From JAYELX01 sp964544065 (GTDB taxonomy: Bacteria > Chloroflexota > Anaerolineae > Anaerolineales > UBA11858), in contig CAZJBA010000175.1 of assembly GCA_964544065.1 (NCBI GenBank), positions 1 through 6,131 on the forward strand: DNA of 6,131 bases, read 5' to 3'. The notes beneath the pieces are model-generated. The model was not told where the DNA came from. It made no database searches and saw only the letters and a list, made by a program, of their open reading frames with translations. How positions within the stretch are numbered: position 1 is the first letter of the stretch; the number at the start of each line of letters is the position of its first letter. A program made the position numbers and the translations under genes. Shown here in pieces: positions 6,026 to 6,131 of the stretch.

Positions 6026-6131
6026 TCGAATACGATCGGGCGGCGATTTCTCTCCCTTTGACTTAGGAGCCGTGATTAACTTGACAATGTCATATTTTCG
6101 TATAGACCACAGCAGAGCCGCCGATTGAGTA

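Larger units (their letters stand above)
5907..6131. other. Gene-free leader/intergenic region upstream of the polysaccharide operon
   Basis: I see no credible coding frame on either strand here. GC content is lower than in the genes. It contains the two hairpins listed separately and a TGACA-A-TGTCA palindrome at 6082-6092. The plus strand has TTGACA (6081-6086) followed after only 14 bases by TATAGA, which is too close for a standard sigma-70 promoter. On the minus strand, TTGTCA (6086-6081) has no matching -10 at the expected distance. The operon promoter is therefore unidentified and may lie here in a non-consensus form or beyond the edge. Confidence 0.55.

Noticed and set aside
6081..6106. 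Sigma-70 promoter on the plus strand (TTGACA then TATAGA)
   Set aside because: The spacer is only 14 bases, no plus-strand gene is visible before the edge, and TTGACA is part of a short palindrome.

Overview
All six genes in this window lie on the minus strand and read from right to left. The first four have GC-rich coding sequence. They look like the start of a surface-polysaccharide (capsule, exopolysaccharide or glycan) locus from an environmental bacterium. The GC-rich code, tight gene overlaps, weak Shine-Dalgarno sites, a FemAB-type transferase and intergenic hairpins made of repeated GCGGAT words fit an uncultured Chloroflexota-like organism. That phylum is a guess from style, not a sequence match.

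Right edge to 5907: about 225 bases of leader with no gene. It holds two hairpins and a short palindrome; I could not identify a convincing promoter. 5906-4488: a polyprenyl-phosphate sugar-1-phosphate transferase, which would place the first sugar on the lipid carrier. 4486-3557: an NAD-dependent sugar-nucleotide epimerase/dehydratase-family SDR, separated from the previous gene by one base. 3560-1596: a membrane-anchored CapD/WbpM-type NDP-sugar 4,6-dehydratase, overlapping the previous stop by four bases if the GTG start is right. Together these could make a modified UDP-HexNAc and load it onto undecaprenyl phosphate.

1595-1468: an intergenic gap almost filled by a long imperfect inverted repeat of about 100 bases, ending next to the ribosome-binding region of the next gene. 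1467-481: a FemX-like peptidoglycan-bridge aminoacyltransferase.

From 480 to the left edge, GC content drops sharply (about 46% over 1-480, against about 71% over 541-660). This block encodes an MNT nucleotidyltransferase and the first 49 codons of a HEPN-domain protein, linked by an ATGA overlap. It is an MNT/HEPN toxin-antitoxin pair cut by the window edge, apparently added at the tail of the polysaccharide operon. A perfect extended -10 element (TGATATAAT) uses the FemX-like gene's stop codon as its TGn and would start the transcript exactly on the A of the antitoxin ATG, which predicts a leaderless mRNA.
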